This document shows positions 1-12,363 of a stretch of 64,000 nucleotides of DNA, piece after piece (the stretch's first letter is position 1; each line of letters begins with the position of its first letter). The notes under the pieces are model-generated. The model was not told the origin of the DNA. It searched no databases and worked only from the letters and a program-made list of their open reading frames with translations. This stretch comes from Saururus chinensis (lineage: Eukaryota > Streptophyta > Magnoliopsida > Piperales > Saururaceae). The translations under genes were made by a program, and so were the position numbers. Location: the NCBI GenBank assembly GCA_035235625.1, contig CP141146.1:1-64000 (forward strand), given 5' to 3'.

Positions 1-49
1 TTTTTACACTTTTACTTTCATTTATTACTATAAAAAAAATTGTTGTTGC

Positions 50-969
50 ATGTTCACATTGGTGCGTGATAATTCTGGAAGATTGAAAAGAGTTAACAAA
101 TCTTTTGAAAATTATCTTTATTTTGATACAATGGATGATCTAAGAACTAATGAGGAACTAATAAGTGATCATGGGGATAATAATGCACAAAATGTTCAAG
201 TTAAAACCTTGCATGATTATTTGCAACCAACTAGATCAAGTTCTCCTTCTTGCATGATTTTTCCAACTAATGTAGGTGGTTTTGAACTCAAGCCGGGTGT
301 AATTCAATTACTACCCAAATTTCATGGCCAAGATTCAGAAAGCCCATATTTGCATTTAAAAGAGTTTGAAGAGGTTTGTGCAACTTTGCCAAACCAAAAT
401 GTTTCAAATGATGCTATTAAATTAAAACTCTTTCCTTTTTCTTTAAAGGAAAAGGCAAAAAATTGGTTGAATTCTTTGAAGCCAAGATCCATTAGATCAT
501 GGCAAGAAATGCAAAGAGAATTTTTGAAAAAGTTTTTCCCCACCCATAAAACTAATACACTTCGAAAGAACATCATGAATTTTTCACAAAAAGAAAATGA
601 GACTTTCTTTCAATGTTGGGAAAGATTTAAAGAACTTTTATTGTTGTGCCCACATCATGGATATAAAATATGGCGTACAATTAGTTTCTTTTATAATGGT
701 TTGGCTTCTAAAATGAGGCAATTTGTTGAAATGATGTGTAATGGAGAGTTTTTGAGTAAAGAACCTGAGGAAGCATGGGACTATTTTGATGTGTTAGCTG
801 AAAATACTCAATCATGGGAAGATTCTAATGAATTTGAAAGTAGTAATAAAACTAAATCTAATGGGCCAACTAAGGGAGGCTTGTACCTTCTTAAAGAAGG
901 GGATGATGTAAAAGCAAAAATTACAAGTTTAACTAGAAAAGTTGAGGCTATGGAAATTAATAAGGAAAA
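50..969 (+). pseudogene. gag: Athila-1 gag, N-terminal part, interrupted by insertion
   Basis: Gag is the structural protein that forms the cytoplasmic retrotransposon particle and packages the element RNA. About 305 codons are open. The retrotransposon-gag core is visible from roughly residue 90, with a leucine-rich amphipathic stretch containing KLFPFSLKEKAKNWLNSL and then SWQEMQREFLKKFFP, both typical of Athila gag. The true start may lie upstream of the window; the first ATG seen in frame is used. The frame stops within 10 bases after 970, where the solo LTR begins. It resumes in register after the second copy of the GAAAA duplication at 7,921, so insertion, not internal decay, broke this part. 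Confidence 0.85.
965..969. repeat. Target-site duplication GAAAA, left copy (right copy 7,921-7,925)
   Basis: Five identical bases flank the TG..CA block, as left by a retroviral-type integrase. They lie inside Athila gag, which dates the solo-LTR parent as younger than Athila-1. Confidence 0.85.
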
Positions 970-1492
970 TGTAACGACCTGAATTTTAGGGGTTATTAAG
1001 TTTTTGTCCTACCTAATTATAAGTTGCAGTTGATGTAGTTTGAAAGGGTAGAACGGTTTTTGAGTTAAAGGCCGAGCTTGAAAGGGTTGGCTGTGGCAAA
1101 TTGCGATGACGCAATTCTTTTAAGGAGGGAAAAATGTAATATCCCTAATTTTCCCAAGTTTCAAAATTTAAATACGTGGAAATTATGGTATTTGATCTAC
1201 TGACATTTTTATTAGAATAACTTTCTCCCTAGATAGAATTTGGGGCTGAAACTAATTCTATTGGAAAGTACACAGAAAGAGCTTCGAAACGCCACCAAGA
1301 AAACACGAATCGGAGTCCGGATGAGGGAGAAACGACCATCTGAAGTTGAACATATCGTGCAGGACCCATTTACCCAAATTGAACGCGCGAACTGTCTGTT
1401 TTAGTTGCGATGTGGGCCTGGTAAATTACTGTTCCGAAATTGGGTTTTTGAGGTCTAATTCCTCATGGGCTTAGGAGCCCTAATCCCATACC

Positions 1493-1501
1493 TATAAAAG
1501 G
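1493..1501 (+). promoter_or_regulatory. TATA box of the solo LTR
   Basis: TATAAAAGG lies about 520 bp from the LTR start. The relatives at 26,753-26,763 and about 60,371-60,378 have a TATA box at an equivalent place on the minus strand. This supports U3-R order and the + orientation. Confidence 0.6.
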
Positions 1502-2426
1502 CCTTCTTAGGACACAATTTGGGGGGTCTTTGGCCCGATTGGGGGGAGCTTTTGGACAGTGAAGGAAGGGAGGAAATTTTCCGGCGAGACTCCGGTGAAG
1601 CGTTGGTGGCGGTGGATCGACAACAACTCGACCTGAGAGGTAAGATTTTGAATGGAGAATCGTAGAGATGTTGTTAATTATTTTTATTAAAATTTATAGT
1701 ATCTCTGCAATTACTGTTCACATAATTTAGTAAACAGTAATTGATTTGCAGTCGTCGGATTAGCCCTCGGATTGGGGCCGCGCTGGCCCTGGTGTCACGC
1801 CCCGGCGATGCCCGACCCGAGCCAAACCCGGTCCAAGGGCCGGTCAAGCGCGCGGGGGCGACGAAGTGAAAATTGAGAAATGTTCTAGTGGAAGACTTAA
1901 CCCTAACAACGGGCGATTAACAGCAACACGGAGTGCGCACAATCCTTTGAGCAAGAGTAAATAAAAGGGAAGAAAAAGGTGTTGCTTATCACAAAGTAAA
2001 CAACAATCTCAAACCCACAAACTTAGTTAAGTAAAGCCCACACCGGCTCAAAATAAGTCATAATCATCACAACTGTAGTATATGACAAATCCAAAACAAG
2101 AACCCTACACAAAGGTTCGAACATAAAGCATGAAAGAAACGATGATAAGTCACTCAACAATCTCCATCATCACACCCAAGCTACCTCTGACCTTTCCTCA
2201 AAGAGGCAATCCTGTCCGTCTGCGTGTCGCACCACGCAGCCCCAAATCAAAACACAAAAGAGGGGTGAGTTTTAACACTCGGCAATGGTTTTTAATATCA
2301 CTGTCAACGTAGAAAATACGATAGCTTAGAAATGAGATCGTTCAGATCAAAGATTTACATGGTGCATCACTTTCTGATCACACATTCATATCACCTAACA
2401 CTGCATCATAATGCATAATTCAACCT

Positions 2427-2755
2427 GCATGGATGTATCTCTAGCATACATATTCCCACATGCATTCACATCATAACCAATCCCGCATGGATGTATCTCT
2501 AACATACATATTCCACATGCATAACATCAAAATCAACATGCATGGATGTATCTCTAACATACATATTCCCACATGCATAATATCATCACAACCTGCATGG
2601 ATGTATCTCTAACATACATATTCCACATGCATAACATCAAAATCAACATGCATGGATGTATCTCTAACATACATATTCCATATGCATAACATCAAAATCA
2701 ACATGCATGGATGTATCTCTAACATACATATTCCCACATGCATAATGTCATCACA
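2427..2755. repeat. Six-copy tandem repeat, unit about 54-57 bp
   Basis: Each unit carries CATGGATGTATCTCTAACAT and then CATATTCC(C)ACATGCATA. Two variants that differ in the CATCAAAATCAAC / CATCATCACAACC tail partly alternate. It lies in the nested solo LTR. Confidence 0.85.
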
Positions 2756-4015
2756 ATCCACCTCCATCAAGGAGTAATCACACGTTAACGTCACACAGAC
2801 GGGAGCATAGACAAGGCCACGAAGGCGTGTCATGGTACAAAATTCTACACAAGAATTAAAGAAAGATCGGGGTTGTCAATCCCTAATACTGCTCGCCCTG
2901 GACGATCCTGGCCAAGGATGTCCCATTCTCACACAGAGAATCTAGAGCAGGGGTGTTCGCCCAGGGACATCTCCTGCGGAGGGAAGAGCCCGAGTTCTCA
3001 CACAGAGAACCCTAGAACACGTGGTAGCGGGGTGCACACGGCATACCACACTGGATTCTCAGGGTCCAGATGACACACATAATAACATTCTCACATATCC
3101 GCAAGACAAGTACACAACTTGTCCCCACATCATTCCATTAAACAAGACTCAACCCGGGGAGTGCACTCGTTCCACACAGGAACTTCAAATCGTTCCACAC
3201 AGGAACTTCAAATCAAAATATGTCCTTTCGGACCAATCAACTTGCGATTAATCCACAACCGATAAACCCGGCACACAATTCCATCACATTGCATCCAATC
3301 GGTCAAATTCGATTAATCACGCTAAGGCCTCACTTGGAAATCCATTTTCATGATGCGTGCAGCATGGTACATGCGTGGCCAAAGCATACATGAATCCTAA
3401 TCATGATAAGTGCTCTCACCAGCCCCTAATGCATCATTCATAATCACGATATTAAGCTTCAACATCATCATTTAACCCCCACATGTGTGTGTAACTAGTA
3501 GAAGCCTTTCACATAATGCACATTAACATGCTTGAAAAATCAACTCACTACCACACTACACATGTGAATTTCTACCTAAACATGAATTCCGTGAAATCAT
3601 AGTAGAAGAATCGTTGAAATCATAGTTAAATTCAAAACTCAACCACAAAGGCTAAACACCTATAACATCACTCATTTCATCATTGAGTCATGGCAATCAC
3701 CAACATTCACACACCATTAATCACAATTTATCATGACAAATCAGTCCAACAATGATTGTAGTCCTACTGAAAATATATGCTTATCCAAAGGGAACCAACA
3801 GTTCATAATTTCAAGATAACGATTCCAACATCATGCCACAAAACATAAGTCATCCCACCATCTCTAAGCATATGTCTCAACTCTATAAACTGAATAGCAT
3901 GCATTTCCAGTAGCCTAACATAGCTTAAAACACTCCACATTCATATAAAATTGGCAAGCTAAAGTGGAATCATCAAAATAGGCATCATACACACAACATA
4001 CAGTTTTACGTGTGG

Positions 4016-4131
4016 CGATCGATCGCCCTTCAGGCCGTTCGATCGGTTACACGCAAAAATCTGAAATTTTCAGTTCAGCCGATCAATCGCCCTGCAAGGC
4101 CGATCGATCGCCCTGCAAGGCCGATCAATCG
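4016..4131. repeat. Cluster of GATCGATCG-like palindromic motifs
   Basis: Five close variants of (C)GATCGATCG / CGATCAATCG occur, spaced by GCCCTGCAAGGCC-type linkers. They lie in the nested solo LTR, downstream of its TATA box in minus orientation. Similar motifs occur in the Athila-2 LTRs near 16,500-16,580. Confidence 0.6.
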
Positions 4132-7100
4132 CCAACACGGCAGAACAGTCATCTTCTTCCTTTCGCAAATCCAAACCGAAACATCATAGATAACACTTCA
4201 AATCCACATCTAACACCCTAATCATCATCAAAAGTCCTCCTTGACTTCCAGAATATCAAACCAAACCATAATAATGCAAAACCCTAAGAAATCGGGATTA
4301 AATAATTCTATTTTCTAATCTTACCATTAACACACTAAATCAAGCAAACCATTTCGAAATAAGCCAAAAATGAAGAGTTTTACCATGGATAAACAGAGAT
4401 TTTGAAGACCCATTACCTCAGCACTTGATTAAGCTCGGATTGAAGAGTCACCCTTCTTGAAATCCTTGAAAACACAATGAGTTTGAATTAAACTCTAATA
4501 GAAATCTATTTACCCAAGAAATCCCTAATTAAACCTTAGATCTAGGGCTTATTGGTAGTAAAAATCGAATTTTGAATGTTAGGGTTTGTAGTAAAACATA
4601 AATCAGTAGCTTTTGATGGTCAAAAACGACTTGAATCAAAGGGAAAATGGTAGATTTGGAAGAAATTAAGAGAAAAGCCATGGATTAGTGCTTAATTAGA
4701 GTAAGCTTACCTTAATCGACTTCTAATTCTGGCCTAAGTGGGGATTAGGTCAGCCCTCCTTCCTTAGCCTATTCCCAAAAATGGAAATGGCTCAGGTTTG
4801 CCCTTTTATAGTAAGGGTTGGGGTAGGCATAGGTAAGTTTTGGGGTGTAAATATGAAAAGTAGGCTAAAAGTGGGTATTTTACAAATTTAAGCACAATTT
4901 AAGCCTAATAAAATTCTGAAAATTTTTGTGGGACCTTAAGTATATGTTTAAGTTCATTTGACATAAAAATAAATTTTTCGACGGTGGGGCCCACAGGGGT
5001 CCCGCCAAAACCCTAATTTTTGGGAAAATAGTAAAAATTCCGAAAAATCTCAAAAATTCACATTTGGTTTAAAATCACTCAAAACCACTAATATTGAAGT
5101 TAATTTTGGTTAAAACTATCACAAATACTATTTATTTACGAAATCACCGAATAAGATCAGAAAACGCGTAAATCTCACGATAACCCATAATTAACGAAAA
5201 ACAAAACCAGTTTAAAGATGAGGGTCCTTACACCTGGCCTTGGCCGCGGAGGCCCTGGCTATGGCGGCCCTGGCTGTGGCGGCCATGGCCACAGAGGCCC
5301 TGGCTTCGGCGTCTTTAGCGGTGGCGGAATCGCTGCTGCTGTGCGGGCCGCCGTTTGTTAAAAAAAAAATTGTTTGATGAGACCGGCGGCGGCGCAACGC
5401 AGCCGGCGGCCGGTGGATGGACCAGGGCTGCCGGAATCACCGGACGATGGCGATCCGGTCAAGCCCGGCCCATCGGCTGGCCGTGGTGGCCAGCCGTCGC
5501 GACGCCACCGTCTGAAAAAAAAAAAAAAAGAGAAAGAGGGCGACTTTGGTCCGGCCGGCCACCGGGCGACGGCGGGGGCCAGGTCCATTGTGATCGCCGC
5601 ATGGCGGCAATCCGGTGGACCTGAGCCTGCCGCCCGATCGTGGTGGCCAGGGGTGGCGCCGGCGTTTCTGCCTCTGGCCGGACGTGGGGAAGACGGGTCA
5701 TGTTGCGGGTCGTCAATCCAAACCGACCCGGGTCGGGTTTTAAAAAAAAAAAATGGGGGGGGGGGGGAATCGAACCGGGTCCGGTTCAGTAGGGTTTAGG
5801 TGTGGGAAAAATCCTAGAAAATTAATATTGGACCTGGAGAGGTTTGGGACTATTCTGACCGAGTTTCAGATTGGGGAAAAATCATAGAGATTGTGAAATA
5901 ACCTTTTTACCCTTAATAGTTAAATCATCGGGTGAGAACCATTTGTCCGACTTCGGGGCCCTGGTTCCGGGGCCTAGGAGTTTATTTACAAGTTGGGAAA
6001 ATTCTCAATGATATTTTAATGGGTAAAATATTTATAGGCCAAATATCTTGGTGAAGAAAAATACCAATGAGTGGTTAATTGACCATTTTACCCTTAGGGT
6101 TTATAGTAAACCGTTAAGACAACCTGGGTCGGTTCAAGGGGTTCACGACCCCGTCACATGCCAGGAAAATTACACAGGGTCCATGAAGTCAAGTAGTACC
6201 CTTGAGTTTAATTTTGGTCCCATTGGATGACATTAAGGCCTTAAACTAAATGACAGAACTACCCCTATGCAAACTGGCCCGCATTCGCGTGGATGTTGTT
6301 AATGGGCCAATATGATACTAAAATCTTTCGAGAGGTTAAAGAATTACCCAAGTGCAGAGAGGACTGTATCCAATGTTGGATAATTACTCTAATGCCCTTG
6401 GGTGTATTACGATAAGTTTAATAAAGATTTAATAAGTTAACCCATGGAGGGTTAGGGCACGAGAGCTCGAGTAATTATAATATCATTGTTGATTTTGATT
6501 ATTGATATTATGATCTGTTTGAACCTTTGTGGTTTTAACTATTTATGTTGTTCTTTATTTTGATTTTTGATATTGATGTTGTGATAGTAATTTATCATTC
6601 GTTGAGAATTATTAAAAGAATAATTATTTGGGGTTTGATAGCTTTGGATTGGGTGAGATTACCTAATCAAGATAAAGACTAAAATACCTCAGAGGGGTCT
6701 GGGACTAGTTCATATAGTGAACAAAGCCTTTGACCTGACGATTTGCCTTGGTTGATGAACCGATGGCATGTCTCGAGTTGTAAACCTTAGTCTAGAAGGG
6801 ACTAATAGGGTTTGGGATAGTCATTCGGAATCCTGGCTTATAGATGAGCAAGATAGGGTTCAGAATGGTTTCCTAAGTTTTAGCTCTATTGAGGAGCTGC
6901 TGATTTGACCGTGTAGTTGCACCTCCCCATTGGAGGGAGTTCTTTGTGAGCCGGGCTCACCGCAGATCTATTGAGGATCTTTTAGTGTACACGCAATTAG
7001 GGTCGCTGACATCCTGCTTAGTTGGCGTCTCTGACCACTTCTGTTCAGGTGCAGTTGTAGGCCATGCCCTTCCACTCCGGTCAGGTCCTTATGGGCTAAG

Positions 7101-7920
7101 TTGGGAGATGGCAATTCCTGGTGGATTCCAGGGGCCTGGTGGATTCTAGGGTGTTTCTTATCATTTGTCACTTAGGTTGACATCTGATGTGTCTGTCTGT
7201 CTTTGGGATTAGACAGGAATATTAATTATCGAACAATGGTTCGAGAAATAATTAATAACATTGATTGATATTGCTTGTTTAATTAGAACAAGTGGAACGA
7301 TTAAAGGACTTGCATAAAATGTAGGTTGCTTGAAAATGCTTAAGCATTGCATGGGTGATGCTATGCTTCTTAGTATAGTGTAGTTTTTAGGCAGAACTAC
7401 GTCTGGATCCGATCTTGTTGGAAACATTGGAGATGTTGTCTGATGAGTACGTAGGCAACTAACATCAGGTGATGTTAGCCCGATCCGAATAATATTAATA
7501 AAACCTTTTGTCCTTTGGAAGCTCTTCTCCTGAAGGCGGAGATGCTCCATTGTGGTTGTGGTTGTTGTTTGGTTTGCTTTATTGCAGATTCTCCAGGCGA
7601 CGACAAGTGAGACCAAGGTAGGCGAGCTCAAGAGGTTTCCGCATTTTTGAAACTCCAATACGTAAGTGTACCTTAAGCGTGAGAGTCAACTTGTTATTTA
7701 TTTTCAGACGGGTGACAGACTTGTACTTAGATGGATGAGCTGGTCTTTGTGAATTTTCAGATGTTAAATAATATCATATGATTTGATATTCGTATTTGTG
7801 AACCCCAGTTATCATGACCTGGATATTTAATCGAAGGGTTTGTTTTGTATTTAAAGAAAAAAAAAATTTACCTACCGTTTGTGCTATTTAAAAATGCTTT
7901 TAAAAATCCGGGTCGTGACA

Positions 7921-9339
7921 GAAAATATCTCTAAAGCTTCTCAAAAAGTACAAGATATTTGTAGTATATGTGAGAGTGATGGACACCAAACACAAGATTG
8001 TCCAACAATCCCTGCTTTTCAAGAGGTGTTGCATACTCAAGCAAATGCTATGAATACCTACAAAAGATTATTTTCTGCTCCTTATTTTGAAACTTATACT
8101 CCTAATTGGAGAAATCATCCCAACTTTAATTGGAGAAATGAGTCTAATGTGCAGGTACCCCCTTCTTCCTCAAATTATGTTCCACCACATAAGAAGACTC
8201 TTGAAGACACATTGCAAACATTCATACAAAGTCAAGCAACAATCAACAACCAAACAATGCAAGCCATCAATGACTTGAAAACTTCTATCACTCAATTGAC
8301 CACAGCTTTGAGCACTCAAGAAAAAGGAAAGTTTCCTTCTCAACCTCAACCAAATCCTAAAGGTCAATTTATAATTGAAAATTTAAATTCTTCAAGTTCA
8401 CAAGAAGAGCATGCTAAGTCCATCACCACTTTGAGAAGTGGAAAAGTCATTAACAAAGACATTCCAATGAAGGTTGTTGAACCTAAGGAGTCTTTGAATT
8501 CTAAACATGGTGATGAACTTGACAACTCTGATTGTGTTGCTCTAATTTCTCCTCCTTTTCCTCAAAGGTTACAATTTTCCTCTAAATTGATGCCAAATGG
8601 TGACATTCTTGAAATTTTCAAACAAGTAAAGATTAACATTCCTCTCTTAGATGCCATTAAACAAATTCCATCTTATGCTAAATTTTTGAAAGATCTTTGT
8701 ACAATCAAGCATAAGCTAAATGTACAAAAGAAGGCATTTTTGATAGAACAGGTAAGTGCAATTTTACAACACAACACCCCACCCAAATATAAAGATCCTG
8801 GTTGTCCAACCATATCTTGTATAATTGGGAATTATAGAGTTGAAAAAGCTTTACTTGATCTTCGGGCAAGTGTTAATCTCTTACCTTATTCTGTTTATGA
8901 ACAATTGGGACTTGGTGAATTGAAGCCCATAAGTATTACACTTCAACTTGCAGATTGCTCAGTTAAAACACCAAGAGGAATTGTTGAGGATGTGCTAGTA
9001 CAAGTAGAAAAGTTTTACTTTCCTGTTGATTTTATTGTTTTGGACACACAACCAGTTTTGAATACTTGTACTCAAATTCCTGTCATATTAGGCCGCCCAT
9101 TTCTTGCTACTTCTAATGCTCTTATTAATTGTAAAAATGGTGTTATGAAGCTTTCTTTTGAAAATATGACTTTGGAACTGAATATTTTTAATATTTGCAG
9201 GCAACCAGGAGATGATGATGAGGATGTGCATGCAGTGAATCTTTTAGAAAGTCTTGTTGATGACATGGCTACTATTTCTTCATTTTTTGACCCTCTTGAA
9301 GCATTCTTTCTTATTTTAACTTTGATGATAATGTTATGA
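7921..9339 (+). pseudogene. Athila-1 gag C-terminal part (zinc knuckle) and aspartic protease
   Basis: After the duplication the frame reads on from gag. A CCHC knuckle (CSICESDGHQTQDC, spacing C-x2-C-x4-H-x4-C) binds element RNA. A low-complexity linker follows, then TLRSGK, common in Athila polyproteins. The retropepsin-like domain cleaves the polyprotein; its active-site motif, usually DLGAS in this lineage, is DLRAS here (about 8,859-8,874), so catalysis is doubtful. The flap-side motif VILGRPFLATSNA is present. The frame is lost near 9,300. The next pol frame begins after a further shift near 9,398. Confidence 0.85.
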
Positions 9340-9391
9340 TTAATTATGTAAATTCCTTGTTGGAGTCAACTCCATTATTTGATACTGATAG

Positions 9392-10438
9392 GTGGAAGGC
9401 CACTTTGAGGAGTTACCTCCTTCTAATAGTGCTCCTCTCCCCTCAAGTGTCCAACCACCCAAGCTAGACTTGAAACCCCTCCCTACTGAACTTAAATATG
9501 CCTATCTTGGTGAGGGAGAGACATTTCCGATAGTTGTCTCTTCAATGTTGGATAGGGAGCAAGAGCACAGGTTGCTTGAAGTCCTTAGAAATCACAAGAA
9601 TGCCATTGGGTGGACCATTGCTGATATCAAGGGGATTAGTTCCCTGATTTGTACACATAGGATCTTCATGGAAGAAAATGCAAAACCTGTGAGACAAATG
9701 CAACGGAGGTTAAACCCCAACATGAAAGAGGTAGTGAGAGCAGAGGTCCTAAAATTATTGGATGTGGGTATCATTTACCCCATTTCTGACAGTCCATGGG
9801 TGAGTCCCACCCAGGTTGTCCCCAAAAAGTCTAGAGTGACAGTGGTAAAGAATGCTAATGATGAGTTAATTCCCACTAGAGTCACCACCGGTTGGCGGAT
9901 GTGCATAGGTTACAGAAAATTGAATTCTGTCACTAGGAAAGACCACTTCCCCTTGCCATTCATGGACCAAATCCTAGAGAGGGTGTCCGGTCATCAATTT
10001 TATTGTTTTCTAGATGGTTATTCAGGATACAACCAAATTGAGATTGCACTTGAAGATCAAGAAAAAACAACCTTTACATGTCCATTTGGTACTTTTGCAT
10101 ATCGAAGGATGCCATTTGGATTATGTAATGCTCCTGCCACATTCCAAAGGGGCATGATGAGCATCTTTAGTGACATGGTGGAGCGGTTTTTGGAAGTTTT
10201 TATGGATGACTTTTATGTTTTTGGTGATTCTTTTGATGATTGTCTTGATAACTTAGAAAAAGTTTTGGTGAGATGTGAAGAGAAAAATCTAGTTTTAAAT
10301 TGGGAAAAGTGTCATTTTATGGTTACTATTAGAATAGTACTTGGTCACATTGTTTCTATGCAGGGAATTCAAGTGGACAAGGCAAAAATAGAATTGATTG
10401 CTAATTTGACTAGTCCAAAGTCCATAAAAGATGTTTGA
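9392..10438 (+). pseudogene. Athila-1 reverse transcriptase
   Basis: The RT copies element RNA to DNA from a tRNA primer. Visible blocks in order: the N-terminal pol linker with FEELPPS, PVRQMQRRLNP, the block with GWRMCIGYRKLN, FLDGYSGYNQI (first catalytic Asp), RRMPFGLCNAPATFQR, and VFMDDFYVFG, the YxDD box in its Athila form FMDD. The catalytic aspartates look intact. A TGA at 10,436-10,438 interrupts the thumb region just before the conserved [12 protein letters not shown] block, which continues in the same frame. Length and motif order fit a full RT domain. Confidence 0.9.
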
Positions 10439-11341
10439 TCCTTTCTAGGGCATGCCAATTTTTATAGAAGATTTATCAAGAATTTTAGTGTGATATCTAG
10501 ACCATTGTGTAATCTTCTATCTAAAGAGCATTCTTTTGAGTGGTCGGATGCATGTGAAGAAGCTTTCACAAAGCTTAAGAACATGTTAGTGTCCGCACCC
10601 ATCATGCAGCCCCCGGATTGGATCCTTCCTTTCGAAATTATGTGTGATGTAAATGATTATGCTGTTGGGGCTATTTTAAGGCAAAGGAAAGATAAGAAAC
10701 CTTGTGTAATTCATTATGCAAGTAGAACTTTAAATAGTGCCCAAATGAATTACTCCACCACTGAAAAGGAACTTCTTGTTGTAGTATTTGCACTTGACAA
10801 ATTTAGATCCTACTTGATTGGCTCTCAAATTATCATTTTTACTGACCATGCAGCTTTGAAGTACCTTTTGAGCAAACAAGATATAAAGCCCAGATTGCTC
10901 CGATGGATACTCCTACTCCATGAGTTTGATCTCACAATCAAAGACAAGAAGGGAGTAGAGAATGTGGTGGTAGATCATCTTTCCAGATTGAAATTTTCTG
11001 ATTCTTCAGAAAACATTCCAATCCAAGACACATTCCCCGATGAACAACTTTTTGTCGTCTCACATCCTCCATGGTATACCGACATTGCCAACTACTTGGT
11101 GACAGGTAAAGTTCCCCACCATTGGTCTCCTCAAGATAAAAAGAGATTCTTGACAGAGGTAAAGCATTTCTTTTGGGACGACCCCTATCTCTTTAAGTAC
11201 TGTCCGGATCAAATAATAAGGAGATGTGTGCCTGATTTTGAACAAGTAAGTATCATCTCTTTTTGTCATTCTGAAGCTTGCGGTGGTCACTTCTCCTCTA
11301 CAAAGACCACCGCTAAAATTTTGCAATGTGGTTTTTACTAG
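10439..11341 (+). pseudogene. Athila-1 RT thumb, RNase H and integrase zinc-binding domain
   Basis: The frame continues past the TGA. RNase H degrades RNA in the hybrid; its acidic residues are visible in [31 protein letters not shown] and VVVDHLSRL. The integrase N-terminal domain starts with the HSEACGGH part of the HHCC finger; the two cysteines (CKTCERC) come just after a TAG at 11,339-11,341, where this lineage normally has Trp. That is a single-base change and further evidence of decay. Confidence 0.88.
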
Positions 11342-12363
11342 CCTACGCTTTTCAAAGATGTTCATGAATTTTGCAAAACATGTGAAAGGTGTCAAAAGTT
11401 AGGAGCCATATCTTGTCGAAATATGATGCCCCTTAACCCCATATTAGTTATTGAGATTTATGTTTGTTGGGGCATTGATTTCATGGGACCTTTTCCTCCT
11501 TCTTTTGGCTATGTTTACATTTTAGTTGTTGTCGATTATGTTTCTAAGTGGATTGAGGTTGTTCCAAGCAAAACCAATGACCACAAAGTCGTTGTGCGCT
11601 TTTTAAAAGAAAATATATTTTCAAGGTTTGGAACACCTCGAGCCATTATAAGTGACGGGGGGTCACATTTTTGCAATAAGCCTTTTGAGGCTTTGATGAG
11701 GAAGTATGGGATTACCCATAAAGTAGCTACCCCCTATCACCCACAAACAAGTGGACAACTTGAGATTTCTAATAGGGAAATTAAATATATTTTGCAAAAA
11801 ACGGTAAATCCAAATGGTAAAGATTGGTCTTTACAGCTAACCGATGCTCTTTGGGCTTACCGTACCGCTTTTAAAACCCCAATTGGCATGTCTCCTTACC
11901 ATTTGATTTTGGGAAAAGCTTGTCATTTGCCTGTGGAGTTGGAACATAGGGCATATTGGGCAATTAAAGCTTTAAATTTTAATTTTGATAAGGCTGGCTT
12001 AAATAGACAATTGCAAATCAATGAGTTAGAGGAAATTCGACATGATGCTTATGAAAGTTCAAAACTTTATAAAGAGAGAATGAAGGCTTTTCATGATAAA
12101 AACATTTTCCGAAAAACTTTTGAGCCATTTCAAAAAGTTTTATTGTACAACTCTAGACTTCATCTCTTTCTAGGAAAATTAAGATCACATTGGACAGGTC
12201 CTTTCATTGTAAAAACTGTTTTTTCTTATGGAACTATTGAAATTTAAAACCCAAAAAATGGTGTTATTTTTAAAGTTAATGGCCAACGTTTGAAACCATT
12301 TTTAGACCATTTTGTCCCTGAAGTTGAGTCTACATCTCTTGAAAATCCAAATTATGAGGGTTG
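11342..12363 (+). pseudogene. Athila-1 integrase core and C-terminus
   Basis: Integrase inserts the cDNA. The frame first carries the end of the HHCC finger, then the catalytic core with the D,D-35-E signature: Asp in WGIDFMGPF, Asp in IISDGGSHF and Glu in [13 protein letters not shown] further TAA at 12,245-12,247 interrupts the C-terminal domain, and the frame reads on to a final TGA at 12,361-12,363. No chromodomain follows, as expected for Athila and unlike the chromovirus in the SPIKE1 intron. Confidence 0.88.

Larger units (their letters stand above)
1793..5232 (-). mobile_element. Second solo LTR, nested antisense in the first (3.44 kb)
   Basis: On the + strand the block starts TGTCACGCCC and ends GGTCCTTACA, flanked by the 5-bp duplication CCTGG (1,788-1,792 and 5,233-5,237). 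A minus-strand TATA box (TATAAAAGGG, 4,801-4,810) about 425 bp from the minus-strand start orients it as -. It has no coding potential. The related, inverted LTR piece at 26,203-27,286 lacks this insert and carries the uninterrupted site (GCTGGCCCTGG read on the minus strand). This gives an empty-site control inside the same window. Inside are a 55-bp tandem repeat (2,427-2,755) and a GATCGATCG cluster (4,016-4,131). Confidence 0.85.
970..7920 (+). mobile_element. Solo LTR of a Ty3-like element (about 3.5 kb without its nested insert)
   Basis: It begins TGTAACGACC and ends GGTCGTGACA, so it has TG..CA ends with short inverted termini. The flanks are perfect 5-bp duplications GAAAA at 965-969 and 7,921-7,925. 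Removing the block and one duplication rejoins the Athila gag frame. A TATA box (TATAAAAGG) at 1,493-1,501, about 520 bp from the start, sets the orientation as +. No gag or pol is present, so a solo LTR is the simplest reading. LTR length and TGTAACGACC ends suggest a Tekay/Del-like chromovirus LTR, but that is inference. Related copies in this window: 26,203-27,286, 42,930-43,240 and 57,113-60,772. Confidence 0.85.

Noticed and set aside
2609-2833. 74-codon minus-strand ORF
   Set aside because: It is the translated 55-bp tandem repeat of the nested LTR.
5212-5800. Overlapping ORFs in GC-rich sequence, both strands
   Set aside because: They lie inside a solo LTR, are Pro/Gly/Ala/Arg-rich, run through homopolymer tracts and have no family motif. 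The related LTR at 26,203 does not conserve the frames.
970-7920. DNA transposon, because the ends form short inverted repeats (GTAACGACC / GGTCGTGAC)
   Set aside because: TG..CA ends, a 5-bp duplication, a TATA box at LTR position and related solo copies fit an LTR better; no transposase is present.
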